A stretch of DNA of 64,000 bases from Stenotrophomonas sp. ESTM1D_MKCIP4_1 (GTDB lineage Bacteria; Pseudomonadota; Gammaproteobacteria; Xanthomonadales; Xanthomonadaceae). Each line of letters opens with the position of its first letter. The stretch's first letter is position 1. The DNA lies in assembly GCF_003086895.1 (NCBI RefSeq), contig NZ_CP026004.1, positions 746,084 to 810,083 on the forward strand, in the 5' to 3' direction. The notes below the pieces were generated by a model that was not told where the DNA came from, did not search any database, and saw only the letters and a program-made list of their open reading frames with translations. Made by a program: the position numbers and the translations under genes. Shown piece after piece: positions 56,101-64,000 of the stretch.

Positions 56101-57278
56101 GCCGCCGCATGCGCCTGGACGTGGCCATCGTGGGCGGAGGCGTGGTGGGTGCCGCGTGCGCGCTGGCGCTGGCCGATGCCGGCCTGTCGGTTGCACTGGT
56201 CGAAGGCCGCGAGCCGGCGCCGTGGCAGGTCGCGCAGCCGGATCTGCGGGTGTTCGCCTTCGCTGCCGACAACGTGCAGCTGCTGCAGCGTCTGGGCGTG
56301 TGGCCGGCGATTGCCCAGGCCCGCGCCTGGCCCTACCGGCGCATGCAGGTGTGGGATGCCGCAGGTGGCGAGGACCTGGTGTTCGACGCTGATCGTTTCG
56401 GCCGTCGCGAACTGGGCTACATCGTCGAGAACGGACTGCTGCAGGACCGCCTGTGGGCGGCACTGCCGGCCGCCGGCGTGCAGCTGCACTGCCCGGCGCG
56501 GGTGGACGCGCTGGAGCAGGACGAAGACGGGGTGCGCCTGCGCCTGGACGATGGACGGCGCCTCGACGCGGCGCTGGCCGTGGCTGCCGATGGTGCCGAA
56601 TCGACCCTGCGCCAGCTGGCCGGGATCGAGGTCGAGCGCCACGACTACCACCAGCGTGGCGTGGTGGCCTACGTGGACAGCGCGCTGCCGAACCAGGCCA
56701 CCGCCTGGCAGCGCTTCCTGCCGGGTGGGCCGCTGGCCCTGCTGCCGGTGGGCGAACGCCGCAGCTCGATTGTCTGGACCCTGCCCGAGGACGAAGCGGC
56801 CCGCGTGCTGGCGCTGGACGACGATGCCTTCAACCGCGAGCTGACCCGTGCCTTCGCCGCGCGCTTGGGTGAGCTGCGCCTGGCTTCGCCGCGTGCGGCG
56901 TTCCCGCTGCGTCGCCAGCTGGCCCGTCACTACGTGGCCGGCCGCGTGCTGGCGCTGGGCGATGCCGCGCACGTGGTGCACCCGTTGGCGGGGCAGGGCG
57001 TGAACCTGGGCCTGCGCGATGTCGCCGCTCTGCAGCAGTGGCTGGCGCCGTCGGCCGAACGGCGTGGCCAGCCGCGCCTGTCACCGCAGCGCCTGCAGCG
57101 CTGGGCCCGCGAGCGGCGCAGTGACAACCACATTGCCGCCTACAGCTTCGATGCGATCAACCGTCTGTTCTCCACCGACGAGATGCACCTGACGCTGGCC
57201 CGCGGCCGCGCGCTGGGCTGCGTCGGCAAGTGGCCGCCGCTGGTGCAGGCGTTCTGGAAGCGCGCCGCCGGGGTATGA
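56097..57278 (+). CDS. UbiH/UbiI/VisC-family FAD monooxygenase
   Basis: A 393-residue paralogue of the preceding enzyme. Seen: DVAIVGGGVVGAACALALAD, AADGAESTLRQLAGI and LGDAAHVVHPLAGQGVNLGLRD. Together the two genes should perform two of the three ring hydroxylations of ubiquinone. The ATG at 56097 overlaps the first gene's stop (ATGA). Likely UbiI-type (C5) by gene order, not by a decisive residue. Confidence 0.9.
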   Translation: MSRRMRLDVAIVGGGVVGAACALALADAGLSVALVEGREPAPWQVAQPDLRVFAFAADNVQLLQRLGVWPAIAQARAWPYRRMQVWDAAGGEDLVFDADRFGRRELGYIVENGLLQDRLWAALPAAGVQLHCPARVDALEQDEDGVRLRLDDGRRLDAALAVAADGAESTLRQLAGIEVERHDYHQRGVVAYVDSALPNQATAWQRFLPGGPLALLPVGERRSSIVWTLPEDEAARVLALDDDAFNRELTRAFAARLGELRLASPRAAFPLRRQLARHYVAGRVLALGDAAHVVHPLAGQGVNLGLRDVAALQQWLAPSAERRGQPRLSPQRLQRWARERRSDNHIAAYSFDAINRLFSTDEMHLTLARGRALGCVGKWPPLVQAFWKRAAGV

Positions 57279-57288
57279 CCAACGGCTC

Positions 57289-57347
57289 ATCCACGCATGG
57301 CGTGGATCTACTGGAATTGAGTCAGTAGATCCACGCCATGCGTGGAT
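57289..57347. repeat. Head-to-head SMAG pair
   Basis: Minus copy at 57289-57311 and plus copy at 57325-57347 with a 13-bp linker GGAATTGAGTCA; here the CTAC/GTAG ends face inward. The pair sits between the convergent ubiquinone genes and the EF-hand gene. Confidence 0.9.
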
Positions 57348-57365
57348 GACGACCGCGAGGGCGGA

Positions 57366-57758
57366 TCAGTCGATCAACCATCCGGCCAGATCGGTGCGAT
57401 CCAGCCTGCCGCGATGCTTCACATCCAGCGAGGTGAATTCATCGGCCAGCGCAGGGTTGGCCTGCGCTTCATCACGGCTGATGAAGCCGTCGCCGTCCAC
57501 ATCCAGCGCGGCAAAGTGGATGCGGTACTGGCCGACCACGCTGGCCGGGCTGACCGAACGCACGGTCACGGGCGTTTCGCCCAGGGGCACCGCGATATCC
57601 ACGCTGCCGGTGACCCGGCCGCTGGCCAGTGGCTGCTGGCGCACCACGCCGCTGTCGTTGCGCAGCGGCGCACTCTGGGCCGGCGGAGGCAGGGCCACCT
57701 GCGCCGACGCAGCCGCCGGCAGCAGGGCCATCAGAAGTGGAATCAGTCGATGGAGCAT
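57366..57758 (-). CDS. Exported EF-hand protein
   Basis: A 130-residue protein with a signal peptide ending near LPAAASA. The C-terminal half holds one canonical EF-hand loop, DVDGDGFISRDE, and a second degenerate one (DVKHRGRLDRTD). The first should bind calcium. No partner is evident. It follows rlmM by 49 bp on the same strand. Confidence 0.85.
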   Translation of the reverse strand: MLHRLIPLLMALLPAAASAQVALPPPAQSAPLRNDSGVVRQQPLASGRVTGSVDIAVPLGETPVTVRSVSPASVVGQYRIHFAALDVDGDGFISRDEAQANPALADEFTSLDVKHRGRLDRTDLAGWLID

Positions 57759-57807
57759 GGGGTCGTGTTTCCAGTAGCGCCGGGCCAGTCCCGGCGGACG
57801 TCGTGCC

Positions 57808-58875
57808 TCAGCGCAGTGGCGAAGCCAGCACCGTGATCTCTTCGCGGTCGTGGTAAAGCTGCTTGGCGCGCACCACCAGAGGCTTGCCGGCCTGTTCCTC
57901 GAACAGATCCAGACACAGGCGGGTCTCGTCCCAGCGCTTCTTCATCGGCAGCTTCAGGTTGAAGATCGCGTGCCTGCACCAGCCTTCGCGGAACCAGGTG
58001 GCCATGCGTTCGGCCACGCGCCGTGGCTGCTCGACCATGTCGCAGACCATCCAGTCCAGCGGCTGCTCCGGGTGCCAGTGGAAGCCATCGGCACGCAGGT
58101 GCTCGACCAGGCCGGTGTCCAGCACGTGCTGGCGCAGCGGGCCGTTGTCGATGCTCAGCACGTGCATGTGCTGGCGGGTCAGCACCCAGGTCCAGCCACC
58201 CGGCGCAGCACCCAGGTCGGCCGCGCGCATGCCGGGCCGGGCCAGCGCCTCGCGCTCTTCCGGGGTCAGCAGGGTCAACAGCGCCTCGTCCAGCTTCAGC
58301 GCCGAGCGCGAGGGGGCTTCGGGCAACAGCTTCAGGCGCGGGATGCCCAGCGCCCACGGTGCGCTGTCGGCCGGGTCGGCCACGCAGACGAAGGCATGGG
58401 TGCCATCGACGAACACCACGTGCAGGCGCGGCAACCGCGCATTGGGCTTGTCGGTCAGCTTGCCGGCCTTGCGCAGTGCCGGGCGCAGGGCGTTGCCGAA
58501 CGCCCGCGCCAGCCCGGACAGTGGCTTGCCGGCGTCCGAGTCGGGATGCTCCACCCACAGGTCACCGAAGCGCGGCGCATCGGCCAGCACCTCCAGCATC
58601 GGGGTGATGCGGTCGGCCGGGTCCAGCTGCGGCAGTTCGGCCAGCACCACCAGCTTCTGGCGGGCGAAGATCAGCTCGCGCCAGCGCAGGCGCGGTGCCA
58701 GGGCAGCGGCTTCGTCGCACATGAACAGCACGTAGCCATCATTGCGCTGGGTGCGCGCATAGCCGGCGAAACCAGCTTCGCCCGCGCGGAACTGCAGTTC
58801 GCCGGCCAGCTCGGGCTCGAAGCCCTGGCGGCACAGGCACAGCAGGCCGATACCGGCCTCAGTAACGGGCGCCAT
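57808..58875 (-). CDS. rlmM: 23S rRNA (cytidine(2498)-2'-O)-methyltransferase
   Basis: A 355-residue enzyme with an N-terminal THUMP-like region and a Rossmann methyltransferase domain: ADLGAAPGGWTWVL (motif I), DWMVCDMVEQPRRVA, and the catalytic Lys in IFNLKLPMKKRW plus the Glu of HDREEITVLA. The ATG at 58875 has GGAG 6-9 nt upstream and overlaps the end of the deaminase gene by 17 bp; two slightly longer starts exist. Confidence 0.94.
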   Translation of the reverse strand: MAPVTEAGIGLLCLCRQGFEPELAGELQFRAGEAGFAGYARTQRNDGYVLFMCDEAAALAPRLRWRELIFARQKLVVLAELPQLDPADRITPMLEVLADAPRFGDLWVEHPDSDAGKPLSGLARAFGNALRPALRKAGKLTDKPNARLPRLHVVFVDGTHAFVCVADPADSAPWALGIPRLKLLPEAPSRSALKLDEALLTLLTPEEREALARPGMRAADLGAAPGGWTWVLTRQHMHVLSIDNGPLRQHVLDTGLVEHLRADGFHWHPEQPLDWMVCDMVEQPRRVAERMATWFREGWCRHAIFNLKLPMKKRWDETRLCLDLFEEQAGKPLVVRAKQLYHDREEITVLASPLR

Positions 58876-59419
58876 CACTTTCTCCATAGGCACGCAGCAC
58901 GCTGCGGGCGTCGTCGCGGTTCAGGCCCTGCACCACCTCGATGCCACGCTTGGTGAGCTCACCAACCCAGTCGGCGGGCAGCGGGCCTTCGTCGAAGGGC
59001 GTCAGTTCCTCCACGTCGGCGGCACTGGCACCGATCAGCAGGCGGTCGATGCCGGCCCACACCGTGGCGCCGTAGCACTGGCAGCACGGCTGTGAACTGG
59101 TGGCCAGGGTGATCGGCGACAGCACGGCGTTCAGGCGCGGGGTCTGCAGCCGCTGCTGGGCCAGCATGTAGGCCATGTTCTCGGCATGCGCCAGCGAGGT
59201 CGCATGCGGCACGACCCGGTTCACGCCGGCAGCGATCACCTTGTCCTCGGGCCCGAACACCACAGCGCCGAACGGGCCACCGCTGGCGTGTTCGACGTTC
59301 AGCCGCGACAGCGTGATGGCCAGCGCGACCTTGGCCTCGTCGCCCGGATAGCGACGATCCAGATCGATCTGGTCGTGGATCCAGGCAGGTAGGGTCAGGT
59401 GGACTTGCGCATACAGCAT
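58859..59419 (-). CDS. Nucleoside/guanine deaminase family zinc enzyme
   Basis: A 186-residue cytidine-deaminase-fold protein. The zinc and proton-shuttle motif is LAHAENMAYML (His-Ala-Glu) with the second half SSQPCCQCYGA (Pro-Cys-x-x-Cys). GGPFGAVVFGPEDKVIAAGV is the usual strand before it. The motifs fit guanine deaminase or tRNA adenosine deaminase-like enzymes; the substrate is not settled. It is cotranscribed with rlmM. Confidence 0.87.
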   Translation of the reverse strand: MLYAQVHLTLPAWIHDQIDLDRRYPGDEAKVALAITLSRLNVEHASGGPFGAVVFGPEDKVIAAGVNRVVPHATSLAHAENMAYMLAQQRLQTPRLNAVLSPITLATSSQPCCQCYGATVWAGIDRLLIGASAADVEELTPFDEGPLPADWVGELTKRGIEVVQGLNRDDARSVLRAYGESDGARY

Positions 59420-59512
59420 CGCGGGGGTGCCTCGTGAGGATGGAAAGAGGTGCGGCTGGCATGGCAACCGGCGCGCAGTGTAGCGGCAGCGAGGTGCACC
59501 GGGGGTGTCTGC

Positions 59513-60238
59513 TCAGTCGTCGGTGTCGTTGCGGACCACGACATACTGCTTGCGGAATTCCAGCCCGGCCTGCGGCCAACGAGCGGCGTAGGCGCGCAGC
59601 AACGGCAGTGCGGCGGGGAAGTCGTGGCCGTTGACCCGGCAGTCGGCCTCGCACTGGCCGTCAGCATCGCGCGAGGCGAACAGGCGGATGCCGAGGAACT
59701 GGCGGGTCTTCAACAGGTCGTTGAATGCGTCAAGGCTCTGGGTGAACAGGCAGCACGGGCAGGAACCATGGTCGCCGTCGCTGCAGGCGGGCGCTTCGTC
59801 GGCAGGTTCACTGCGGTAATGGGCCAGCGGGCCGAGCACCACGGCGCGGGCGAGCGGTGTCCCGGTTTCCTCGGCGCCGTAGCGCAGGGTCAGCATCTGC
59901 AGCTCGGGGGCATCGTCGGCGCCGATGGCGGCCTGCAGGGTGGCCAGGTCCACCCGTACCCAGTTCTCGAAGCCGGACAGCGTCGCGTCCTTCTGGCTGT
60001 CGCCGGCAGCGTGCTGGTACTCGAACAGGCCATCGGCGAACAGCTCCGGATGGCGGGCCTCGATCACCGTGGAGGTCTGCCAGCCGCCGTTGTCGCGCGG
60101 CTCGGCGGCCATCGCATGCGGGGCCAGGTGCAGGCCGCTGTCCAGCACCAGTTCGCTGCCCTCGACGGTACAGGCGATGTCGCGGGCCAGCAGAACCTGC
60201 TGCAGCAGCGGAAGCAGAGGGGAAGCGGCGTCGGTCAT
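59513..60238 (-). CDS. DUF6348-like hypothetical protein
   Basis: A 241-residue soluble protein. The segment ARHPELFADGLFEYQHAAGD plus GFENWVRVD is typical of the family I know as DUF6348. A cysteine cluster (ACSDGDHGSCPCCLF, about residues 152-166, and QCEADCRVNG) could bind a metal. No function is known. It is followed by the deaminase and lies 43 bp after glnS on the same strand. Confidence 0.75.
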   Translation of the reverse strand: MTDAASPLLPLLQQVLLARDIACTVEGSELVLDSGLHLAPHAMAAEPRDNGGWQTSTVIEARHPELFADGLFEYQHAAGDSQKDATLSGFENWVRVDLATLQAAIGADDAPELQMLTLRYGAEETGTPLARAVVLGPLAHYRSEPADEAPACSDGDHGSCPCCLFTQSLDAFNDLLKTRQFLGIRLFASRDADGQCEADCRVNGHDFPAALPLLRAYAARWPQAGLEFRKQYVVVRNDTDD

Positions 60239-60281
60239 GGTCGCAGCCCTACGGGCGCCGTCCTGGCGCCCGTGCAGGTCC

Positions 60282-62030
<1,749 letters not shown>

Positions 62031-62107
62031 GAGTCGGCGAAAGAGAAAGGCAGAAAGACCAACAGTTTAGCGCGTAAGGGGCAGGGCTGCCCGGGGGCGT
62101 TTTGGGG

Positions 62108-62164
62108 TGCCGGCCAGCGGCCGGCACTACCCCAGCCTCCGGTAGCGCCGGCGGCTGGCCGGCG
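62108..62164. repeat. SMAG pair
   Basis: Minus copy 62108-62130 (TGCCGGCCAGCGGCCGGCAC) and a degenerate plus copy 62142-62164 (GTAGCGCCGGCGGCTGGCC) with their CTAC/GTAG ends facing inward across an 11-bp linker. They lie between the divergent glnS and DUF2007 genes. Confidence 0.88.
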
Positions 62165-62225
62165 ACCTCACCGCCGGCATTCATCGCCCGGGCGTATGCT
62201 GGACCCCTGTCCCGAGGAGCCGCCC

Positions 62226-62489
62226 ATGCACATCGTGTACAAGGCCGACAATCTGTTCGATGCCCATCTGGTCAAGCACGCGCTGGAAGACGCCGGCATC
62301 CCGGCCTTCGTGTTCGGCGAGCAGTTGCTGGGCGGCATGGGTGAGCTGCCGCTGTTTGGTGTGCTGCGGGTCGGCATTCCCGATGCGGCGCGGCCGCAGG
62401 CGGAGGACATCGTGGCGGCGCTGGACTTGGGCCAGGGCTCGTCCGACCCCATTTCCGATGCAGACGATTGGGCCGGACTGCCGGCGTAG
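62226..62489 (+). CDS. DUF2007 domain protein
   Basis: An 87-residue protein with the pattern MHIVYKADNLFDAHLVKHAL plus EDAGIPAFVFGEQLLGGMGE. DUF2007 domains resemble a small regulatory signal-transducing fold; the function is unknown. It precedes msrA by 9 bp and is probably cotranscribed. Confidence 0.88.
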   Translation: MHIVYKADNLFDAHLVKHALEDAGIPAFVFGEQLLGGMGELPLFGVLRVGIPDAARPQAEDIVAALDLGQGSSDPISDADDWAGLPA

Positions 62490-62498
62490 GAGCGCATC

Positions 62499-63185
62499 AT
62501 GTTGGGAATCAGCCAGGGCATCCTCGGCATCGGGGCCTTCAAGCAGCGCCTGCCGCGCCCGGAAGAGGCACTGCCGGGACGTGACCAGCCGCTGCCGCTG
62601 CACAGCAACCAGCACTTCGTGAACAGCCATCCGCTGAAGGACCGCTTTGCCGGCCTGCAGCAGATCCGCTTCGCGCTGGGTTGCTTCTGGGGAGCCGAGC
62701 GCAAGTTCTGGAACGAGCCGGGCGTGTACAGCACGTCGGTGGGGTATGCCGGCGGCGTCACCCCGAACCCGACCTATGAAGAGGTCTGCTCGGGCCTGAC
62801 CGGCCACACCGAGGTGGTGCAGGTGGTGTTCGACCCGGCGGTGGTCAGTCTGGAGCGGCTGCTGCAGCTGTTCTGGGAAAGCCACGACCCGACCCAGGGC
62901 ATGCGGCAGGGCAACGACACCGGCACCCAGTACCGTTCGGCGATCCACGCCACCGACGAGGCGCAGTACGCGGCGGCGCTGGCCAGCCGCGAGGCCTACC
63001 AGGCACAGCTGGATGCGGCCGGTTACGGGCCGATCACCACCGAGATCGTGTACCCGGCGCCGGAGTACTACTACGCCGAGGACTATCACCAGCAGTACCT
63101 GGCGAAGAACCCGAACGGGTACTGCGGCATTGGTGGTACCGGCGTGAGCTGCCCGATCGGGCTGGATGTGGAGGCGCCGCGCTGA
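62499..63185 (+). CDS. msrA: Peptide methionine sulfoxide reductase A
   Basis: A 228-residue repair enzyme for oxidised methionine. The catalytic Cys is in [14 protein letters not shown]; other motifs are [43 protein letters not shown] and [20 protein letters not shown], with the resolving cysteine near the end. The N-terminus is about 45 residues longer than the minimal domain, as in E. coli MsrA. Confidence 0.96.
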   Translation: MLGISQGILGIGAFKQRLPRPEEALPGRDQPLPLHSNQHFVNSHPLKDRFAGLQQIRFALGCFWGAERKFWNEPGVYSTSVGYAGGVTPNPTYEEVCSGLTGHTEVVQVVFDPAVVSLERLLQLFWESHDPTQGMRQGNDTGTQYRSAIHATDEAQYAAALASREAYQAQLDAAGYGPITTEIVYPAPEYYYAEDYHQQYLAKNPNGYCGIGGTGVSCPIGLDVEAPR

Positions 63186-63226
63186 CGCGCGGAGGTCTGC
63201 CTGCGGCGGGCAGAAGCCACAGCCTG

Positions 63227-63249
63227 GTAGAGCCGACTGTTAGTCGGCT
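63227..63249 (+). repeat. SMAG (REP) element
   Basis: GTAGAGCCGACTGTTAGTCG-type copy 42 bp after the msrA stop. Confidence 0.88.
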
Positions 63250-63286
63250 GAACTACAAAGCGGCTCTGGGTTGCTGATGGTTGGGC

Positions 63287-63384
63287 GGGGCGGTGTGGGT
63301 TGGCAGGACACGCCGTAAACCCGTCCATGGGGGCTCGATGGCGCCATCCATGGCGCCAACGGTCCTGCCAACCCACACCGCCCC
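63287..63384. repeat. Large stem-loop element C with conserved 52-nt core
   Basis: The arms 63287-63309 (GGGGCGGTGTGGGTTGGC at the start) and 63362-63384 are a perfect 23-bp inverted repeat. The core 63310-63361 is 52 nt, begins ACGCCGTAAACCCGTCCATG and ends CCATGGCGCCAACG. It aligns along its whole length with the cores of A and B, while its arms differ from theirs. Confidence 0.92.
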
Positions 63385-63450
63385 ACCCCCGATAGTTTCC
63401 CGGTGACGGTGGGCAAGAGCATTGGGTTGGTGACGAACTGATGGAAAAGA

Positions 63451-63480
63451 AAAAGGACGCGGCTTTCGCCGCGTCCTTTT
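63451..63480. terminator. Bidirectional rho-independent terminator
   Basis: A perfect 13-bp stem, AAAAGGACGCGGC/GCCGCGTCCTTTT, with a TTTC loop has a T-run on both strands (TTTTTCTTTGG on plus; TTTTTCTTTTCC on minus). It serves msrA and the transaldolase gene from the other side. Confidence 0.93.
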
Positions 63481-63502
63481 TCTTTGGTTCTGCAGTGCTC
63501 TT

Positions 63503-63675
63503 GTAGAGCCGAGCCATGCTCGGCTGCGAGCAAGCAAAGCGCGCGACCCGCCGTTGCTCTTCTTTCTTCCGTGGCGGGCGGCCAGCGTCCCCTGCACGGC
63601 CCACCCGCCCTGCCAACCGCAAAAACCCAGCGCGGCTGTTGCTCTTGCAGTCAGTCGACCAGCGATCGACTCTAC
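63503..63675. repeat. Two separate SMAG elements
   Basis: A plus copy at 63503-63525 (GTAGAGCCGAGCCATGCTCG) and a minus copy at 63653-63675 (AGTCGACCAGCGATCGACTC) lie 3' of the transaldolase gene. Confidence 0.85.
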
Positions 63676-63719
63676 CCAGCCGAACAGCCCGCCACGAGGG
63701 GCTCAGCCGTTGGACGCAA

Positions 63720-64000
63720 TCACAGTTCCGAACGGATACGCTCGCGCAGTGCCTGCAGGTCCTTGGCAAACGCATCGATACCGGTCGCCAGCTTCTCGGT
63801 CGCCATCGGGTCCGCCGCCAGGTCCGCTGCGAACTTGGCCGCATCGATCGGGGTGACCGCAACGCCATCGGCCGCACCGGCCACCAGCTTGCGCGGCAGC
63901 TCGCCGTAGTCGGCGTCCAGCTTTTCCAGCAGGTCCGGCGAAATCGTCAGGCGGTCGCAGCCGGCCAGCGCTTCGATCTGCGCGGTCGAGCGGAACGAGG
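63720..64000 (-). CDS. tal: Transaldolase, C-terminal part (continues outside window)
   Basis: The minus strand is open from the window edge to the TGA at 63722-63720. The visible 93 residues read [38 protein letters not shown] and end in [10 protein letters not shown]. This is the TalB-type C-terminal region: the SFR motif binds the sugar phosphate and the LAGCDxLTISP segment is conserved. The enzyme exchanges dihydroxyacetone units in the pentose phosphate pathway. The catalytic Lys lies in the missing part. Confidence 0.93.
   Translation of the reverse strand, partial: SFRSTAQIEALAGCDRLTISPDLLEKLDADYGELPRKLVAGAADGVAVTPIDAAKFAADLAADPMATEKLATGIDAFAKDLQALRERIRSEL

Larger units (their letters stand above)
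63186..63719. other. Repeat-rich intergenic region of 534 bp
   Basis: No gene is visible. It contains a plus SMAG (63227-63249), stem-loop element C (63287-63384), a strong bidirectional terminator (63451-63480), another plus SMAG (63503-63525) and a minus SMAG (63653-63675). Its make-up resembles that of 39262-39854. Confidence 0.85.

Overview
The window is chromosomal DNA of a Stenotrophomonas species, most likely the S. maltophilia complex (Xanthomonadaceae, Gammaproteobacteria). Three things point there: a visibly GC-rich sequence with tightly packed genes; a gene set typical of xanthomonads; and, in nearly every larger intergenic gap, short palindromes that begin with GTAG (for example GTAGATCCACGCC, GTAGAGTCGACC, GTAGTGCCGGCC). 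These match the SMAG family of REP elements described from S. maltophilia. I see no prophage, insertion sequence, CRISPR array, rRNA or tRNA. The content is a core-genome backbone decorated with repeats.

Layout. 1-3.1 kb: the 3' part of a LytTR response regulator, a DUF3228 protein, a YbaK/ProX-type Cys-tRNA(Pro) deacylase with a coupled unknown gene, and a small TonB-C-domain protein. 3.3-12.5 kb: S-adenosylmethionine cycle genes ahcY (behind a clear SAH riboswitch) and metK, with a secreted S9 peptidase, ppc and an acyl-CoA thioesterase between them. 12.8-16.8 kb: an OlsF-like double acyltransferase overlapping an LpxH-like phosphoesterase, then a YdjM-type membrane protein. 16.9-24.7 kb: a methyltransferase, dusB, a LysR regulator divergent from an MFS exporter, ribokinase plus nucleoside transporter, and an aldo/keto reductase. 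24.9-29.1 kb: an iron-regulated heme-uptake locus (Fur box, hemP, TonB-dependent receptor, two accessory genes). 29.2-35.7 kb: an ABC transporter divergent from tesA, followed by an OmpR-type two-component system.

35.8-44.6 kb: a GDSL hydrolase, dgkA, a TerC protein, a second MFS exporter, a LemA-TPM-TPM cluster, and lgt-thyA-orf-folA. 44.6-45.6 kb: a 198-bp tandem array of SMAG hairpins lying between the convergent folA and apaH. 45.6-52.6 kb: the classic lptD-surA-pdxA-rsmA-apaG-apaH operon on the minus strand. 52.7-54.8 kb: an HDAC-like deacetylase, a PduO-type cobalamin adenosyltransferase and a membrane protein. 54.9-57.3 kb: two ubiquinone flavin monooxygenases. 57.4-64 kb: an EF-hand protein, rlmM, a nucleoside deaminase, an unknown gene, glnS, a DUF2007 protein, msrA and the C-terminal end of transaldolase.

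The most unusual structure is a family of three large stem-loops (about 39.36, 39.64 and 63.29 kb). Each has a conserved core of exactly 52 nt, enclosed by arms that are perfectly self-complementary within a copy but differ between copies. Other points of note are the 198-bp SMAG tandem array, a recent 222-bp duplication that copied the 3' end of the phosphoesterase gene, a conserved linker inside head-to-head SMAG pairs, and the SAH riboswitch.
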